A stretch of 64,000 nucleotides of DNA from Nocardia sp. CNY236 (GCF_000482385.1 NZ_AXVD01000007.1:186001-250000), one strand, 5' to 3'. Counted from the first letter of the stretch, positions 8,315-18,111 are shown. Made by a program: numbers and translations. The notes: a model not told the origin generated them from the sequence alone.

Positions 8315-9748
8315 GTGAACTCTTCCACCATGACCCCGGCGCGACCTGCACCAGACTTCCGGGGCGTGCTCGGCATCGTCTCGGTCGGTGTGTTGCTGTC
8401 GAGCCTGGACCTGTTCATCGTCAATGTCGCCCTCCCCGATATATCTGCCGGCTTCGCCGAATCGAAGCTCTCCGGACTGTCCTGGGTGCTCAATGCGTAC
8501 GCGATCGTGTTCGCGGCGCTGCTCGTCCCTGCTGGGCGACTCGGTGATCGCGGTAGTATCCGCCGCACTTTCCTGCTCGGACTCACCGTTTTCGTCGTCG
8601 GTTCGGCATTGTGCGCGATCGCGTGGGATGTCGGCTCGCTGGTGATGTTCCGCGTGATCCAAGCCGTCGGTGGCGCCCTGTTGACTCCGGCGTCGTTGGG
8701 CCTGGTGTTGGCGGCGAGCCCGCCACAGAAGCGCGCGATGGCCGTGCGGTTGTGGGTCGCCTTTGCCGGAATCGGCGCGGCACTCGGCCCGGTACTCGGC
8801 GGCGTGCTCGTCGAATTCGGCTGGCGCTGGGTGTTTCTGGTCAATGTTCCGATCGGGCTGGCCGCGGTGGTCGTAGGCATGCGGAAACTGCCCAGCCCAC
8901 CGGGTGATGCCGGCAAGCTGCCCGATCTTCTCGGCGCGGCGCTGCTGGTCGCAACGATCGCCACACTCGTGTTCGGATTGGTCCAGAGCGAGGAGTGGGG
9001 GTGGTCGGCCAGCGGTGTGCTGCTGGCCTTCGCGGCGGCGGCGATACTGGCTGTCGCGTTCGTCGCCTCCTCCGCATGTCACCACAGCCCTGTGGTCGAT
9101 CCAGCACTGCTGCGCGCACCCAACTTCGCGGCGATGGCCGGCAATGCGGTGTTGTTCAATATCGCCTTCGGCGCGATGTTGTTGTCGGTGGTGCTGTGGG
9201 CGCAACACGTCTGGGGCTGGTCGGCGTTGCGCACGGGTTTGGCCATCGCGCCGGGTCCTCTGATGGTTCCGATCGTGGCGGTTCTGGCAGGACGTTTGAT
9301 CGGCAGGATCGGCGCCGGGACGGTCATCGCGATCGGCGGGGTCACCTTCGGCGCAGGCATGGTGTGGTGGGCACAGGCGATCACGGTGCAGCCCAACTAT
9401 GTCGGCGGACTATTGGGCGGCATGGTGGTCGGCGGTATCGGTATCGGGTTGACATTGCCCACTGCCTTCGCAGCCGGAACCAGCGGATTGCCGCCGCAGC
9501 GATTCGCCACCGGCTCCGCAGTTTTGAGCATGGCGCGCCAAATCGGACTGGCCGTGGGCGTCGCAGTGCTGATCGCGGTACTCGGCTCACCGGCAACCCC
9601 GCAGGCGACGCTCGAGGCCTTCCAGCGTGGATGGTATGTGACAGCCGCAGTCGCCGTCGTTGCCGGCCTGGTCGGCATGGCCACACGGATGCCGCACACC
9701 GTTGTCGCGCAACCGGCCGAGGCCACCGAACGAGCTGCGATCAGCTGA
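8315..9748 (+). CDS. MFS multidrug transporter, DHA2 (14-helix) type
   Basis: A 477-residue major-facilitator protein with about 14 hydrophobic helices. The motif A loop GRLGDRGSIRRTF lies between helices 2 and 3, and motif C-like GAALGPVLGGVLVEFGWRWVFLVNVP is typical of EmrB/QacA proton antiporters that export drugs. GTG 8315 or ATG 8330 could be the start. Second gene of the HxlR-controlled pair; it converges on drrB. Confidence 0.92.
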   Translation: MNSSTMTPARPAPDFRGVLGIVSVGVLLSSLDLFIVNVALPDISAGFAESKLSGLSWVLNAYAIVFAALLVPAGRLGDRGSIRRTFLLGLTVFVVGSALCAIAWDVGSLVMFRVIQAVGGALLTPASLGLVLAASPPQKRAMAVRLWVAFAGIGAALGPVLGGVLVEFGWRWVFLVNVPIGLAAVVVGMRKLPSPPGDAGKLPDLLGAALLVATIATLVFGLVQSEEWGWSASGVLLAFAAAAILAVAFVASSACHHSPVVDPALLRAPNFAAMAGNAVLFNIAFGAMLLSVVLWAQHVWGWSALRTGLAIAPGPLMVPIVAVLAGRLIGRIGAGTVIAIGGVTFGAGMVWWAQAITVQPNYVGGLLGGMVVGGIGIGLTLPTAFAAGTSGLPPQRFATGSAVLSMARQIGLAVGVAVLIAVLGSPATPQATLEAFQRGWYVTAAVAVVAGLVGMATRMPHTVVAQPAEATERAAIS

Positions 9749-9778
9749 CGCACCGCGAACGAATCCACGGCCCGTCAC

Positions 9779-9822
9779 TGCATGGGCACCCGGTATGCGA
9801 CTTCATGCCGGGCGCCCGTGCA
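9779..9822. terminator. strong hairpin between convergent MFS and drrB genes
   Basis: A long stem: TGCA at both ends, then GGGCACCCGGTAT against ATGCCGGGCGCCC with two non-Watson-Crick positions, and an 8-nt loop (gcgacttc). It fills the 91-bp space between the two stop codons and is probably a bidirectional terminator. No U-tract. Confidence 0.55.
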
Positions 9823-9839
9823 CTACCCAGGGCAGCAGA

Positions 9840-10664
9840 TCAGCGGCTCAACCGCTGGAATCGCAGCACGGCCAAGGGCAGGAACACCGCGGCAATGATC
9901 GCCGGCCACACCACCGCCATCAACACCGCGTGCTGCTCGACCCAGTATTCCCCTGCGCCGGTCGGCGTCCCGAACAGTTCCCTGGTCGCGGCCACGGTGG
10001 ACGAGACCGGATTCCAGGCCGCGATCACACCCAACCAGTCCGGCATCAATTGCGGCGCGACGAAGACACTCGAAATCATCGTGAGCGGAAAGGCAATCGC
10101 GAACAGGCCACCGGCCGCCTCCGGGTTGGGCACCAGCAATCCGAGCCACACGCCCACCCAGATCAGCGCGAACCGTAGCAACAGCAACAGCCCCAAGGCT
10201 GCAAGGCAACGCAGCACGCCACCTTCGGGCCGCCAACCGATCAGCACGGCAGTAAGCACAAGGATGCTCAACTCGGCGCAGGCGACGAACAGATCGGTCA
10301 CACCACGCCCGGACACCACTGCCGAGGAGGCCATCGGCATCGAGCGGAAGCGGTCGATGACGCCCCTGCTGGAGTCGTAGACGACCACTGTCGCGGTGTT
10401 GACGAATCCGAATGCCATCGTCATGGCGAACATTCCGGGCATGAGAAAGCTCTGATAGTCGCCGCCGCCCGGCACGCTCATCGCGCTGCCGAACACATAC
10501 CCGTACAGCAGCACCGACAGAATCGGAAGTCCGAGTTGCCAGGCAATGTTCGCCGGCTGGCGGTGGTAGTGGGTCAGTCCGCGGCGCACCATGTTCCAGC
10601 AATCGGCGACTACCCAGTATGCGCGAGAATGAGAGAGGCTTCCCGTACGGTTCGCTGTCGTCAT
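9840..10664 (-). CDS. drrB: ABC-2 type efflux permease, DrrB-like
   Basis: A 274-residue permease with six predicted membrane helices; the ABC-2 signature region [25 protein letters not shown] sits after helix 2. It should pair with the ATPase encoded just upstream to pump a hydrophobic drug or lipid out of the cell, as DrrAB does for anthracyclines. Start ATG 10664 overlaps the end of drrA by 4 nt. Confidence 0.92.
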   Translation of the reverse strand: MTTANRTGSLSHSRAYWVVADCWNMVRRGLTHYHRQPANIAWQLGLPILSVLLYGYVFGSAMSVPGGGDYQSFLMPGMFAMTMAFGFVNTATVVVYDSSRGVIDRFRSMPMASSAVVSGRGVTDLFVACAELSILVLTAVLIGWRPEGGVLRCLAALGLLLLLRFALIWVGVWLGLLVPNPEAAGGLFAIAFPLTMISSVFVAPQLMPDWLGVIAAWNPVSSTVAATRELFGTPTGAGEYWVEQHAVLMAVVWPAIIAAVFLPLAVLRFQRLSR

Positions 10665-11623
10665 CGAACGACCTCCTCACTGGCCGCGCGGCGTCCGGTC
10701 AACTGGAGAAACACATCGTCGAGACTGGGTCGACTCAACCTGATGTCTGCGATGTCGAGGCCCTCGTCGTGAAGGGTGCGCGTCACCTCGGTAAGCGCCG
10801 CGACGCGATCGCTCACCGACGCCGACACCCGCAGTTCGGCATCGTCGGTACTCGGCTCCCCAGCGCAGACACGGGCCAGCGCCTTGGCGACGGCAGGCAG
10901 GTCGATGGCCTCGGTGGCTTCGATCTCGAGCGTGTCTGCACCCACGGCGCGCTTGAGTCCCTCCGGGGTGTCCTCGGCAATGGCGCGGCCCTGGTCGATC
11001 ACGGTGATTCTGGAAGCAAGGTTGTCTGCCTCCTCCAGATACTGCGTCGTCAGCAATACCGTGGTGCCGTCGGCCACCAGGGCACGCACAGACTCCCAGA
11101 TCTCACCGCGACTGCGCGGGTCGAGGCCCGTGGTGGGTTCATCCAGAAACAGCACCTGGGGCGCGAGGATCATCGACGCCGCAAGATCGAGCCGGCGCCG
11201 CATACCCCCGCTATAGGTGCCGGCGCCACGATCGCCCGCCGCGGTCAAGTCGAATCGCTCCAGGAGTTCGGTGGCTCGCTGCTTGGCCGCTCGACCGCCG
11301 AGATGAAACAACCTGCCGAACATTTCGAGGTTCTGGCGGCCGGTGAGCACTTCGTCGACCGCCGCGTATTGGCCGGTGAGCCCGATCCGTGCCCGCACCG
11401 CGCGCGCGTGGCGCGCGATGTCCAGACCGGCGATCTCGGCACGACCACCGTCGGGTCGAACCAGCGTGGACAAGATGCGCACCGCCGTGGTCTTGCCCGA
11501 CCCATTGGGTCCGAGGAGTCCGTGAACGGTGCCGCGGCGCACCGTCAGATCGAATCCGTTCAGGGCACGTTTGTCCCCGTATTTCTTTTTCAACTGTTCG
11601 ACGACGACTGCGGAGTTGTTCAC
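10661..11623 (-). CDS. drrA: daunorubicin-type ABC transporter ATPase, DrrA-like
   Basis: A 320-residue ABC ATPase: Walker [10 protein letters not shown], signature [10 protein letters not shown], Walker [14 protein letters not shown]-loop region TTQYLEEAD, and the C-terminal DrrA extension ending [14 protein letters not shown]. It energises DrrB. The start lies 30 bp from a twin palindrome shared with the divergent TetR gene, which points to drug-inducible derepression. Confidence 0.93.
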   Translation of the reverse strand: MNNSAVVVEQLKKKYGDKRALNGFDLTVRRGTVHGLLGPNGSGKTTAVRILSTLVRPDGGRAEIAGLDIARHARAVRARIGLTGQYAAVDEVLTGRQNLEMFGRLFHLGGRAAKQRATELLERFDLTAAGDRGAGTYSGGMRRRLDLAASMILAPQVLFLDEPTTGLDPRSRGEIWESVRALVADGTTVLLTTQYLEEADNLASRITVIDQGRAIAEDTPEGLKRAVGADTLEIEATEAIDLPAVAKALARVCAGEPSTDDAELRVSASVSDRVAALTEVTRTLHDEGLDIADIRLSRPSLDDVFLQLTGRRAASEEVVR

Positions 11624-11651
11624 CGTTGTCCATCCTTTCCGGCCACAAAAC

Positions 11652-11690
11652 TGAGTACGCTGTACTCACATAAGAGTACGATGTACTCAG
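11652..11690. promoter_or_regulatory. two tandem TetR-type operators between drrA and tetR
   Basis: Two copies of GAGTAC-n3-GTACTC: 11653-11667 (spacer gct) and 11674-11688 (spacer gat). Each is a perfect 6+3+6 palindrome; their centres are 21 bp apart, two helical turns, so two dimers could bind on the same face. The whole block is framed by CTGAGTAC and GTACTCAG. It lies 29-67 bp above drrA and 18-56 bp above the TetR start. Confidence 0.75.
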
Positions 11691-11707
11691 TTTCTTGCCA
11701 AGCGGAT

Positions 11708-12535
11708 ATGCTGACCTCTATGAACAGCGTGGAGGCCAGCGGAAATGGAGACCTCACCCGAACACTCGATCTACTCTGGGGCGAGACCCCCCGACCCAGT
11801 CGGGGTCCCAAACCCGGGCTGATCCTGGACCGCATCGTCGACGCGGCGATCGCGGTCGCCGATGCGGAGGGTTTGGCTGCGGTGACCATGCGGCGGGTCG
11901 CGACCGAGCTGGGAGTCGGCACCATGTCGCTCTACCGGTATGTGCCGGGCAAGGCGGAACTGTTACATCTGATGCTGGACCGGGTGCGGCGAGTCGACGA
12001 CCATATCGTCGAGGGTCGGGATGGGTGGCGTGCCGCTTTGGAGGCTCTCGCCAACGAATCGCTCGCGCTCTACCGGCAGCATCCATGGCTGGTCGGCGTA
12101 GACCAATCGCGCCCTGTAATCGGGCCGGGCGCGCTCGAAGGCATGGAGAAGATCCTGCGCGCGGTCCGACCGATGGGACTGCCGGACCGCGAACTCGTCT
12201 CGGTGGTTGTCATGATTGCCGGCTACGTGCTCGGCGCGGTGCAGATGCAGCTGTACGAGAACGAGATCGAAGGGGTTCCCAGCGAGGCGGGCGCAGAGAT
12301 CGGGCGGGCACAGCTGTCGGTCTTGAACCGGGCCATGGCCAGCGGCCGCTACCCGACCATGGCTTCACTGTCCGACGATGCGTTTTCGGCTGATTTCGAC
12401 CACTTCGACTTCGGACTACAACGCATTCTCGATGGACTGGAACATCTCGCACGGCGTGCCGGCGCGACACCAGGTGCGTCGTACGGGTCCAACCCGACTG
12501 GACCGACCGAACCACGCCAGGGCACCACCCGATGA
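11708..12535 (+). CDS. TetR-family repressor of the drrAB operon
   Basis: About 275 residues. The N-terminal HTH starts after an SRGPKPGLILDRIVDAAIAVA leader, with the helix-turn-helix TMRRVATELGVGTMSLYRYVPGKAEL; the C-terminal part resembles the TetR class C-terminal domain (PF02909) found in drug-efflux repressors. Starts at ATG 11708 or ATG 11720 are both possible; neither has a well-spaced ribosome site. Divergent from drrA across the twin GAGTAC palindromes. Confidence 0.9.
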   Translation: MLTSMNSVEASGNGDLTRTLDLLWGETPRPSRGPKPGLILDRIVDAAIAVADAEGLAAVTMRRVATELGVGTMSLYRYVPGKAELLHLMLDRVRRVDDHIVEGRDGWRAALEALANESLALYRQHPWLVGVDQSRPVIGPGALEGMEKILRAVRPMGLPDRELVSVVVMIAGYVLGAVQMQLYENEIEGVPSEAGAEIGRAQLSVLNRAMASGRYPTMASLSDDAFSADFDHFDFGLQRILDGLEHLARRAGATPGASYGSNPTGPTEPRQGTTR

Positions 12536-12539
12536 CGCG

Positions 12540-12567
12540 CAGCGCTGTCGAGATTTCGACAGCGCTG
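12540..12567. terminator. perfect hairpin between convergent tetR genes
   Basis: A 12-bp perfect stem, CAGCGCTGTCGA at 12540-12551 with TCGACAGCGCTG at 12556-12567, and a 4-nt loop. It begins 5 nt after the stop of the first TetR gene and lies 65 bp beyond the stop of the second. Probable bidirectional terminator without a U-tract. Confidence 0.65.
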
Positions 12568-12631
12568 AACTGCGAAAAACGTTGTGAGATACAGCTATTC
12601 GAGCCTTCGAATCGGATGCGCCGGGTGAACG

Positions 12632-13228
12632 TCAATCGTGCAGCTGTGCGATCAGGCCGAAGGCATCCCGACGACATGTCCGCAGAGAACGAAGCGTGCG
12701 CCGGGGCGAGGCGCCCCACCGGCTCTGAGCGATCCGCCAGGACGCGAGGAAGACACCGACTTTCATATGGGTGAAAAGGTCGTTCGGTGCGCCCTCGTCG
12801 ACCAGACGAGACACGATCGTGGTCTCCATGTCGATACAGTGGTCGAAGCTGTGCTTGGCCAATACCTGGCTGCGGCCGATGATGTCGAGCGAGGCCGAGA
12901 AATCTTCGGCCCATTGCTCGCCGGCAGTCGCCAGCACGTGATCGAGCGGGCCGTCGAGTGCCGTGAGGGAGTTCTGTGCTGGGTCGAACTCTTCGAGGTA
13001 GCGATTCCACAGTTCGATTTCCGGCGCCAAGAAGGCCGACTGCTTCTCTGGAAAGTAGCGAAAGAAGGTACTGGTTCCCACCCTGGCATGCGCACAGATC
13101 TGGACCACGGTGGTCGCGTCGTATCCCGCCTCGGATGCAAGCATCCGTGCAGACCGAATGATCTGCTGCCGCGACTCCGCCTTCTTGATCTCACGAAGCG
13201 ATGTCGGTCGTGAGGGTCGGGAAGCCAT
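12632..13228 (-). CDS. TetR-family regulator
   Basis: A 198-residue TetR protein: helix-turn-helix TTVVQICAHARVGTSTFFRYFPEK at residues 39-62 and a helical ligand domain of ordinary length. Its ligand is unknown. It is divergent from a decayed hydrolase gene and an intact MFS pump, with a cluster of TGGAAG/CTTCCA inverted repeats in between, so it likely represses that operon. ATG 13228 is the only good start. Confidence 0.9.
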   Translation of the reverse strand: MASRPSRPTSLREIKKAESRQQIIRSARMLASEAGYDATTVVQICAHARVGTSTFFRYFPEKQSAFLAPEIELWNRYLEEFDPAQNSLTALDGPLDHVLATAGEQWAEDFSASLDIIGRSQVLAKHSFDHCIDMETTIVSRLVDEGAPNDLFTHMKVGVFLASWRIAQSRWGASPRRTLRSLRTCRRDAFGLIAQLHD

Positions 13229-13425
13229 GCGTCGATAGTACTGCGCACCACTTGGGCGTCGATACCACGTGGGCGGAGCCAGTGAGCTGCTGCCGAGGGA
13301 CGGATTCGCAGGACGGCCTGCCAGCGGCCACGACGAAACCTCAGATCCACACCGCTGTGGCGCGGTCCGAGATCGACTGTGCGCAGACGAGATTCAGGTT
13401 GCGCCGTGCGCTTCGGTGCCATACG

Positions 13426-13457
13426 CTTCCATTCTGGAAGTCACTTCCAGTTGGAAG
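13426..13457. promoter_or_regulatory. overlapping TGGAAG/CTTCCA inverted repeats
   Basis: In order: CTTCCA (13426), ttc, TGGAAG (13435), tca, CTTCCA (13444), gt, TGGAAG (13452). This gives two palindromes facing inward, centred at 13433 and 13450, plus an everted one between them. It lies in the 279-bp space between the divergent TetR gene and the hydrolase/MFS operon, 51 bp above the hydrolase ATG. A likely TetR operator array. Confidence 0.6.
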
Positions 13458-13507
13458 TCACATCCAGATGCAGCAGGTCCTTCTCTCGAGCCGGTGACTT
13501 CGTCTCG

Positions 13508-14419
13508 ATGGACCCGACAGTTTCCGATGTCGCAGAAGGGCCGTTCGTCACTCCGATCAGGGTGCGGCTGCCGAAGGCGGTCGCAGGGTGATCCTCGGTG
13601 GTCATTCCGTCGGTGCGGCCGCAGCGATCCACTATGCCGCATGGGACTTCGATGGTGTCGCCGGCTACCGGAGTATCGATGGGTTGGCGATCATCGATGG
13701 TGGTGTGTTGGAGGCTTTCAGCGGCGCGGGAATGGAATTCGCCATCGATCTTCCGACGGCTCGGGGGTGGTTGGCGGGTATTGGAGCGGGTGGTGTCTTC
13801 GAAGACGAGACTTCGACCCGTACTGTGCTGGGTTTCGAGGGCAACCCGGAAGCGGGGGGCCGTCTTCTACAAGCTGTCCGCGCGAGCGATCCTGGAACGG
13901 CCCGACGAGCTGTCGGTGCTGACGACCCGGCTGCCTGATCGCTACCCGGTGCCGGAAGCTGCCACCAACACCGACGTCTTCCGGGCATTGATGGCGCTGG
14001 AGAACGCGAAAGGTGGGCACGGGGTCACCTCCGCGACCCGGTTGGGAATCGTCGCTCACGCCCATTCACTCGGGCCGGGTGCCTTCCAGTGGTACACCAT
14101 GAACCGCACGTTGCTCGACTACATCGCCGCGGATTCCCTGCAGCACAACGAGGTCACAGATCTGCTGGGCCTACGCTGCATGCACACCAAGGGCATCGAT
14201 GTGCCCCTGCTCGCCTACGCCTCAGGGTTCACCAACGGATCGGCCATCGAATCCGCCCGAAAGCTCGCCGAGCGATCATCCATTCCGCACCTGGATGTCG
14301 TGGAAGACCGTGCGCTGACTCATCACGATGTGCTGTTTGCCGACCTGCCGGCCAATAGTTTGGTGCGGGCACTGGTGGCTTTCGTGTCGTCGATCGCCGA
14401 TGTCGAGAAGAGGCGCTGA
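13508..14419 (+). pseudogene. alpha/beta hydrolase gene broken by a deletion and a frameshift
   Basis: Three pieces in changing frames. ATG 13508 gives MDPTVSDVAEGPFVTPIRV up to a stop at 13589-13591; from 13588 another frame gives VILGGHSVGAAAAIHYA, the nucleophile elbow with Ser in GHSVG, to about 13850; the rest (FYKLSARAILERPDE onward to 14419) is in a third frame. The first join lacks the part of the fold expected before the elbow, so DNA was lost; the second coincides with a run of six G at 13854-13859. Upstream and downstream genes (operator, MFS) are intact. Probably once a secreted-type esterase/lipase; no longer functional unless the G run is a sequencing error and the first join is original. 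Confidence 0.75.
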
Positions 14420-14434
14420 ACCGATGTACAGCAG

Positions 14435-15982
14435 ATGTGCAACAGGCTGGACACGATCGTGAGTAGTACCGAATCCCTTGCCCGCGGGTTCACAGTAGGC
14501 GGTGGTTCACGGCGTCCCGCGTTGGTGCTGGCCATTGCCGCGGTGGCGGTGCTGATCGTTCCGATGGGTGTGAGTGGGACGCCGGTTCTGCTGCCCCGGA
14601 TCGGCGCCGATCTGGGTGGCAGCCTCGCGCAGCTGCAGTGGGTGGTCAACGCCTACAACGTCGCCGCAGCCAGCTGCATGCTCGCCACCGGTGTACTCGC
14701 CGACCGGTACGGCCGCCGCCGCGCGTTCCGTGTAGGCGCCGGACTGTATGTCGTCTCATTGGTGGTGACGATCGCAGCACCCGCCACCGTGGTCATCGAT
14801 GTGTGCCGTGGCCTGGCTGGAATCGGCGCGGCCGCGATCGTGACCTCGATGACCGCGATCGTGGCGGACGAGTTCACCGGTCCGGCGCGAGCCAGAGCTT
14901 TCGCGCTGGTCGGTGTGGTGATCGGCGCGGGGCTGGCATTGGACCCCACCATCAGCGGCGCGATCGCGCAACTATTCGACTGGCGAACGGTTTTCGGTGT
15001 CCATGCCGTGATCGTCGGTGTCGCGCTACTCGGCTCGCTGCTGCTGCGGGAGTCGCGCAACCCTAGCAGCGTGCGATTCGATGTACCGGGCGCCGCAATG
15101 TTCACCACCGGGTTGCTGTTGCTGACGATCGGCACGATCGAAGGACCACGAGCCGGTTGGCTCAGCCCGCTGACCATCGTGCTGTTCACCGGTGCGATGG
15201 CGACCCTGGCGTTGTTCGTGGGCTACGAACAACGCACCGCGAACCCGATGTTCGATCTGCGCTTGTTCGCCGACCGACAGTTCCTCACGGTGAACCTGGT
15301 GAACATCGAATTCGCCTTCGGGTTCATCGGCCTACTACTGCTGCTACCGGCGTTCCTCAGTGGCGTGGGTGGACTCGGCGACGGCGAAACCGGTGTGCGC
15401 ATTCTGTTTCTGACCGCGCCGATTCTGCTCGCGCCCTTGCTGTCGGGCCGGCTGCTGGCTGCGGGTGTCGAACTGAGGTTCATCCTTGCGGGAAGTCTGG
15501 CGGTCATCGGTCTCGGCGCGTTCGGGCTCACCTTCCTGGATGCCGATCGCACGCTATGGGTGCTGGCGCTGCCGCTGATCGTGACCGGACTCGGTGTCGG
15601 CTCGCTGAACGGGGTCATGGACGGTGCGGCCGTCAGTACCGTGCCGAACCAGTCGTCGGGCATGGCGGCGGGCATGTTCAACACCAACCGCCTGGCCGCA
15701 GAAGCATCGGCCTCGGTACTGGTTGTCACATTGATCGCCTCGTTCACGCGAGCTCAACTCGAGCGCGCACCACTGCCACCAGAGGTCGACACTGCCACAG
15801 CCTCGGACAAACTGGCCTCTGGAGACGTCGGACAGCTTTTCACCGACTTCCCGGATGCAGTACCTGGCTTCATCGATGCCAACGTTTCCGCGTTCCATCA
15901 GGTGATGTGGATCTCGACTGCTCTGGCGGCGTTCTCCGTGACCGCGGTGCTGGTCCTCCTGCGGCCGAGGCGCCCGTCATGA
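14435..15982 (+). CDS. MFS multidrug efflux transporter, DHA2 type
   Basis: A 515-residue protein with 14 predicted helices. Motif A GVLADRYGRRRAF follows helix 2; LQWVVNAYNVAAASCMLATG and the LDPTISGAIAQLFDWRTVF region match the EmrB/QacA group of proton-driven drug exporters. ATG 14435 starts 15 nt after the hydrolase remnant, so it belongs to the operon headed by that remnant and is probably repressed by the divergent TetR. It meets the ABC pseudogene tail to tail. Confidence 0.92.
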   Translation: MCNRLDTIVSSTESLARGFTVGGGSRRPALVLAIAAVAVLIVPMGVSGTPVLLPRIGADLGGSLAQLQWVVNAYNVAAASCMLATGVLADRYGRRRAFRVGAGLYVVSLVVTIAAPATVVIDVCRGLAGIGAAAIVTSMTAIVADEFTGPARARAFALVGVVIGAGLALDPTISGAIAQLFDWRTVFGVHAVIVGVALLGSLLLRESRNPSSVRFDVPGAAMFTTGLLLLTIGTIEGPRAGWLSPLTIVLFTGAMATLALFVGYEQRTANPMFDLRLFADRQFLTVNLVNIEFAFGFIGLLLLLPAFLSGVGGLGDGETGVRILFLTAPILLAPLLSGRLLAAGVELRFILAGSLAVIGLGAFGLTFLDADRTLWVLALPLIVTGLGVGSLNGVMDGAAVSTVPNQSSGMAAGMFNTNRLAAEASASVLVVTLIASFTRAQLERAPLPPEVDTATASDKLASGDVGQLFTDFPDAVPGFIDANVSAFHQVMWISTALAAFSVTAVLVLLRPRRPS

Positions 15983-15983
15983 C

Positions 15984-17066
15984 TTACGATCGGCGTGCCA
16001 ACCCGTCCGCGGTGACAGTGTCTTTTGTCAGCTCACGATAGTAGGGGCTGGTGGCCGACAACTCGTCATGGCTTCCCGCGGCCGCTATCCGCCCACCATC
16101 GAGCACGATGACCGAGTCGGAGTCTCGGATTGTCGAGTAGCGGTGGGTGGCCACGATGACGGTGCAGTGACCACGCAACTGCCGCAGCGTCTGCGAAATC
16201 GCAGCTTCGCTCAGGGGGTCGAGATTCGACGTCGGTTCGTCCAGCAGCAGCAGATGCGGTTCGCTCAACAGAGCACGTGCAATCGCCAGACGCTGGCGCT
16301 CCCCGCCGGACAAGGACCGCCCATGCTCGCCCACGGCCGCTTCGAGGCCTCCCTCGAACCGATCGACGACCTCAGCGAGTCCAGCCAATTCCACGGCGCG
16401 TACGAGCTGCTGCTCGGTGGCGTTCGGGTGCGCGTAGGCGAGGTTCTCTCGCACTGTGCCGTGCATGATCGGTGCGTCTTGCTCCACGAACGCGATCCGG
16501 CGGCGGTAGGAGCGTAGATCGGTGTATGCGGCGTCGACCTCGTCGATGACAACTGCACCGCACTCGGGTGTATAGAATCGCTCGATCAGCGCGAGCAAGG
16601 TGCTCCTCCCGGCGCCGGGCGGCCTCCCTATCCTCGGCTGCGCTGGCACGCACGGTGCGGACAGAACTCAGCGCGCGTTCGGTGTCGGCGCTCAGTGCTC
16701 CGACACCGGTCTGTATGCCCTCGGAGGCGGTTCTGATTCCAACCAGCGCACCCGCGACGAGCAGACCCGCGCCGAGGGTGGTGATCACGACCACCGCTGT
16801 CATGAAGGGGCTGAGCCAGACCATGACCGATACGGCTGCGGCTGCCGACACCATCGAGATCACGACGCCTGCGCCACGAAAAGGCCGATAAGCAATGCCA
16901 CGAGCCCGACAACCGCACCGCCCGCGGACACGGCGTCGATGATCCGCATCGACATGATCGGCTGCACTATACCGAGTCCGGCGGCCACCAGCAGCAGGAG
17001 CGCGCCACCAAGATACCGCCCCCCGCGACGTTCGATATCGACCGGCCGGATCTCGGTAGCAACCAT
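15984..17066 (-). pseudogene. ABC exporter (fused membrane-ATPase type) with deletions and frameshifts
   Basis: Remains of a MsbA-like half transporter. From 17066 the first frame gives RYLGGALLLLVAAGLGIVQP and a second helix, then breaks near 16870. A second frame holds two more membrane stretches and the coupling segment LSSVRTVRASAAEDREAARR, ending about 16610. The ATPase begins in a third frame at about 16640 with GAGRSTLL (Walker A Lys now Arg), then SLSGGERQRLAIARALL and LLLLDEPTSNLD, ending normally at 15984. The coupling segment and the Walker A region overlap in the same DNA in different frames, so a deletion fused them. The remaining length is about half of an intact gene. Confidence 0.8.
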
Positions 17067-17232
17067 CCACCGGTTTCCACTGTTTGCGGCGGATGTCGCA
17101 CATCGTGGCTCGCGGCATCCAAACGAAGCCACCGAATGGTCCTTATGCTCAATCGGTTTCAGACACCGCAGCGTTGAGCCGGTGATTCGGACGGCGACGC
17201 AGGCCCAGCGGGACAGTGGTAGGTTCGCCGGC

Positions 17233-18111
17233 ATGCCCAGCTCGGATGAGAAGACTATCGGCCTGGTTCTGGTCACCTACCAGAGTGCGCAGGACCTGCC
17301 CGGTTTCCTGGAAACGCTTCCGGCGGCAGTGGGACCGTACGGTCTCGACGTGATCGGCGTCGACAACGTTTCCACCGACCGCAGCGCCGACATCGTCGAA
17401 GAGTTCGGCGGCCGAGTCATCCGTAACTCCCGCAATGTCGGTCTGGCCGCAGCGATCAACCAAGGCGCCGCGGCCACCAGTGCGGAGTGGATTCTCGTCG
17501 CCAACCCCGACACCGAGTTGGCGGTCGGTTCGATTGCGACGTTGGTGGAGACCGCGAAAACCGATGAGCGAATCGGGATGATCGGACCACGGATCACCCA
17601 GTTGGACGACACCCCGTACCCGAGCGGTCGGCGGTTTCCGTCGTTGGCGGTGGGTATCGCGCATGCCTTGCTCGGGCCGGTGTGGCCCGGAAACCCGGCG
17701 ACGCGTCGCTATTTCGGCGAGCCGGTGACCGAGGTCAGCGATGTGGATTGGATCTCGGGCTGCTGCATGCTGTTTCGCCGCAGCGCTTTCGATGCGGTGG
17801 GCGGATTCGATGATCGCTATTTCCTCTACTTCGAAGAAACCAAGATGGCCCTGGATATGCATCGCGGCGACTGGCGAGTCGTGCTCGATCCCAGTGTCGC
17901 GATTCGCCACCGGGAGGGCGGCAGCATGCGGTCCGCGCCGCTGCGCAAGGTCCGCTCCCACCACCGTAGCGCCTTGCGCTTCTACTGCGACTACCACAAG
18001 GGTTCGCCGTGGATCGCATTCGCACCACTCGTGGCGGTCGGGCTGACGATGCGGGGGCTCGCGGCGGTGGCGCGCACAGCGTTGCTGCAACGCGAGAGAG
18101 GGCCTGCGTGA
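17233..18111 (+). CDS. family 2 glycosyltransferase
   Basis: A 292-residue GT-A glycosyltransferase: LVLVTYQSAQDLPGFL and VDNVSTDRSADI at the nucleotide-sugar site, metal-binding ANPDTE, and DWISGCCMLFRRSAFDAVGGFD with YFEE, the acceptor/catalytic end seen in rhamnosyltransferase-like GT2 enzymes. A C-terminal hydrophobic segment may touch the membrane. Likely adds a sugar to a cell-wall or glycolipid acceptor; donor and acceptor are unknown. ATG 17233 starts the conserved region; longer frames upstream run through the ABC remnant. Confidence 0.88.
   Translation: MPSSDEKTIGLVLVTYQSAQDLPGFLETLPAAVGPYGLDVIGVDNVSTDRSADIVEEFGGRVIRNSRNVGLAAAINQGAAATSAEWILVANPDTELAVGSIATLVETAKTDERIGMIGPRITQLDDTPYPSGRRFPSLAVGIAHALLGPVWPGNPATRRYFGEPVTEVSDVDWISGCCMLFRRSAFDAVGGFDDRYFLYFEETKMALDMHRGDWRVVLDPSVAIRHREGGSMRSAPLRKVRSHHRSALRFYCDYHKGSPWIAFAPLVAVGLTMRGLAAVARTALLQRERGPA

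Noticed and set aside
8039..9208. 389-codon minus-strand frame within the first MFS gene
   Set aside because: Gln/Arg/His-rich shadow of a clear membrane transporter.
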